From: SIG603 sp044432645
GTDB lineage: Bacteria; Bacillota; Clostridia; Oscillospirales; Acutalibacteraceae
Assembly: GCA_044432645.1 (NCBI GenBank)
Contig: JAWXUM010000037.1
Span: 1-23,413 of the forward strand
Length of the DNA stretch: 23,413 bases
Direction of reading: 5' to 3'
The notes beneath the pieces were generated by a model. The model ran no database searches. It was not told the origin of the DNA and saw only the letters and a list, made by a program, of their open reading frames with translations. A program made the translations under genes and the position numbers. Shown in pieces: positions 21,717 to 23,413 of this stretch (positions within the stretch are counted from its first letter, which is position 1; the number at the start of each line of letters is the position of its first letter).

Positions 21717-23186
21717 ATGAATAAAACAAAATATTTTTACAAAAATACTATGAAATTTTTAATTGCTACATTATTTTCTATGTGCTTTATATTTTTCATA
21801 ACAAATATACAAGTAGAGGCGGCTACTTTTAGTGCTTCTGGTCCGTCAAGTGTTGAACCAAACACTGAATTCACTGTAACTTTCGGTTCAGGAACAACAG
21901 GTAAGTATAGTTATTCAGTTAGTGGTGGAACAATTGTTTCAAGCTCTTCTTGGGTAGAGGGTGGTGGCAGTTTAACCGTAAAATCTGGTTCAAGTGGAAC
22001 TGTTAAAGTCACTATTACAGCTGATACAGTTACAACATCTGATTACGAAGACCTAGCTGCTGGAACATCTAAAACAGTGAGTGTTACAATTAATTCAGCA
22101 ACTGCGACCCCTACTGCAACCCCTACTGCAACTGCTACAGTAGCACCAACTGCAACTGTCACAGCAACACCAAAAGTAACTGCAACACCTGACACTCGCT
22201 CTAGCGATGCTAAACTAAAATCACTTAGTATATCTGGTGTAACATTAAGCCCTGAATTTTCTTCTAGCGAAACTGACTACACAGCAGAAATTTGGGATAT
22301 AGACGAAATTAAAATTTCTGCAACAGCAAACGACAGTCAGGCAAGTGTAAGTGGTACTGGAACTAAAACTGTTGATATAGGCGAAAACATATATGAAATT
22401 GTTGTAACAGCAGAAAACAACACTAAAAAAACATATACAATTACAATCACCAAAAATGAAAATCCAACAGTATTTTTCGACTTTGGTGGTGAAAGTTTAG
22501 GTCTTGTTAAAAATGTAAGCGATATAGAAAGTTTTGACGGCTTTGACTTATGTGCTATTTCATTTGACGATGAACTTTACAAAGCTTGGTATAGCACCCC
22601 ACTGGATATTACAATTTTATATTTAGAGGGCGAAAACCAAAGTGGCTTTTATGTTTATGAAAACGAGCAAATAACCTCTAAATTGCAAACTATAAGTATC
22701 AACGACAAAAACTATTATTCATTTGCTTTAGACTTAGAAAACCAAGAGAAAACAGACTATATTTATGAAGAAATAAGCATAAACGATACATTAATTTCTG
22801 CTTGGAGTTTTGAATCTGACTATTTTGCTAACTACAAAATACTACAATTAACCGACGAAAACGGCGAAACTAACGAATATTTGTATAGCATTTTAGACGA
22901 AACAATGATTATATCCCCTAGCTTTATTCCTTTAAGTACAGACGAATACGAAGCCTTAGTAGAGATTGAAGAGCTTCTTAACCAAACTATCAGCGAAAAA
23001 GATGAAACTATAACTTCACTTGAAAGTGCAAGTTCAAAAACTGACCTTGAGATTGATAATTTAAATTCAACTGTGACTGCACAAATTATAGCAATTGGAA
23101 TTTTATCAGTATTATTGGTAGCTGCTATTGTTGTATTAGTTTTAAAATTCCTAGCTAAAAATAACTCAAATAAATTCACACGATAA
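21717..23186 (+). CDS. Membrane-anchored surface protein with cohesin/Ig-like and cadherin-like domains
   Basis: The 489-residue product has a signal peptide (cleavage likely after 'VEA' at 35) and a beta-rich, Ser/Gly-rich domain (36-127, 'SVSGGTIVSSSSWVEGGGSL') like the Ig- or cohesin-like folds of Lachnospiraceae surface proteins. A Thr/Pro/Ala linker (128-160) and a cadherin-like beta-sandwich (PF12733 type, about 163-246, 'DAKLKSLSISGVTLSPEFSS', 'TDYTAEIWD', 'TYTITITKN') follow. An uncharacterised region (250-410), a coiled coil (about 418-453) and a C-terminal membrane span (457-479) with a basic tail complete it. AGGA precedes the ATG. Cotranscription with the dockerin-bearing amidase makes it a possible docking partner; that is inference. 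Confidence 0.85.
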   Translation: MNKTKYFYKNTMKFLIATLFSMCFIFFITNIQVEAATFSASGPSSVEPNTEFTVTFGSGTTGKYSYSVSGGTIVSSSSWVEGGGSLTVKSGSSGTVKVTITADTVTTSDYEDLAAGTSKTVSVTINSATATPTATPTATATVAPTATVTATPKVTATPDTRSSDAKLKSLSISGVTLSPEFSSSETDYTAEIWDIDEIKISATANDSQASVSGTGTKTVDIGENIYEIVVTAENNTKKTYTITITKNENPTVFFDFGGESLGLVKNVSDIESFDGFDLCAISFDDELYKAWYSTPLDITILYLEGENQSGFYVYENEQITSKLQTISINDKNYYSFALDLENQEKTDYIYEEISINDTLISAWSFESDYFANYKILQLTDENGETNEYLYSILDETMIISPSFIPLSTDEYEALVEIEELLNQTISEKDETITSLESASSKTDLEIDNLNSTVTAQIIAIGILSVLLVAAIVVLVLKFLAKNNSNKFTR

Positions 23187-23221
23187 TCTTAGGTGGGCAT
23201 TTTACGCCAACTGCAACTAAG

Positions 23222-23247
23222 GGAGCAACCAAATTGGTTGCTCCTTT
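23222..23247 (+). terminator. Terminator after the surface protein gene
   Basis: GGAGCAACC (23222-23230) pairs with GGTTGCTCC (23236-23244) in a 9-bp stem around AAATT, followed by TTT. The T-run is short, but position (35 bp after the stop) and stem strength fit termination. Confidence 0.7.
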
Positions 23248-23248
23248 C

Positions 23249-23323
23249 AGACTGTCAAAAAACCTATATTGTAAAAAAAGTTGCACAAACATTGTAGGGG
23301 CGAGCTGTGCTCGTCCGTGGATA
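23249..23323 (+). repeat. Extended repeat unit, copy B
   Basis: From AGACTGTCAAAAA (23249) to the hairpin GTAGGGGCGAGC-tgt-GCTCGTCCG (23294-23317) this is homologous to 15358-15427. The bases after the hairpin (TGGATA, 23318-23323) instead match the inverted copy at 15512-15541. So each end of copy B is shared with a different family member. Confidence 0.85.
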
Positions 23324-23413
23324 AAACAAAAAGTTTTGTCTTGTTTTGTGTAAAATAGAGAAATATTTTTATTAATTTTATAAAAGCACTAAATTAACAT
23401 CTTGATTTCGGAC

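Overview
The window looks like a chromosomal segment of a low-GC Gram-positive anaerobe in class Clostridia, most likely close to Lachnospirales. The reasons are strongly AT-rich intergenic DNA, AGGAGG-type ribosome sites, an IspH-S1 fusion protein, the gene order FAD oxidoreductase - cmk - plsC - ispH/S1, a DUF1385 membrane protein, a dockerin-bearing amidase and a cadherin-like surface protein. No rRNA or other marker fixes the species.

Region 1 (1-1091) is the edge of a probable integrative element: a small SHOCT-like gene cut by the window edge and a serine-recombinase-family gene lacking the catalytic domain. Next comes a self-contained tRNA-Pro(TGG) unit with a consensus promoter, a leader hairpin, the tRNA with encoded CCA and a terminator.

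Region 2 (1147-5530, minus strand) is an operon of a VCBS/FG-GAP-repeat lipoprotein, an OmpR-type response regulator, a HAMP histidine kinase and a DUF1385 membrane protein. Divergent from it, rsmE and an SDR gene (probable EF-P 5-aminopentanone reductase) read rightward. They are followed by bioY under a perfect BirA operator that overlaps its -35 box, and a cysteine-rich DUF1284 gene translationally coupled to bioY.

Region 3 (8113-15172): a cluster of hairpin repeats separates DUF1284 from a convergent degenerate GHKL (AgrC-like) kinase gene with its own promoter. Then a minus-strand housekeeping run reads RpiR-type regulator, HI0933-family flavoprotein, cmk, plsC and the ispH-S1 fusion, closed by a clear terminator.

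Region 4 (15173-17664): a 450-bp gap packed with the same hairpin repeats, then the overlapping operon DUF5685 - J-domain protein with a cysteine-rich tail - small polytopic membrane protein.

Region 5 (17804-20172): a polar amino acid ABC importer operon (binding protein, permease, ATPase) with a strong promoter and terminator. Region 6 (20277-23413): a secreted amidase carrying an Ig-like domain and a dockerin, followed by a membrane-anchored cadherin-like surface protein, a terminator and another hairpin repeat.

The most distinctive signal is a dispersed family of palindromic repeats (core GTAGGGGCGA-S-C-nnn-G-S-TCGTCCG) in intergenic gaps. Two copies match at 27 of 30 positions and differ by a compensatory C-G to G-C swap in the stem, which is evidence for selection or copying through a folded form. 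The best candidate for an undescribed system is the DUF5685/J-domain/membrane operon. No CRISPR array, classical defence system or complete mobile element is visible.
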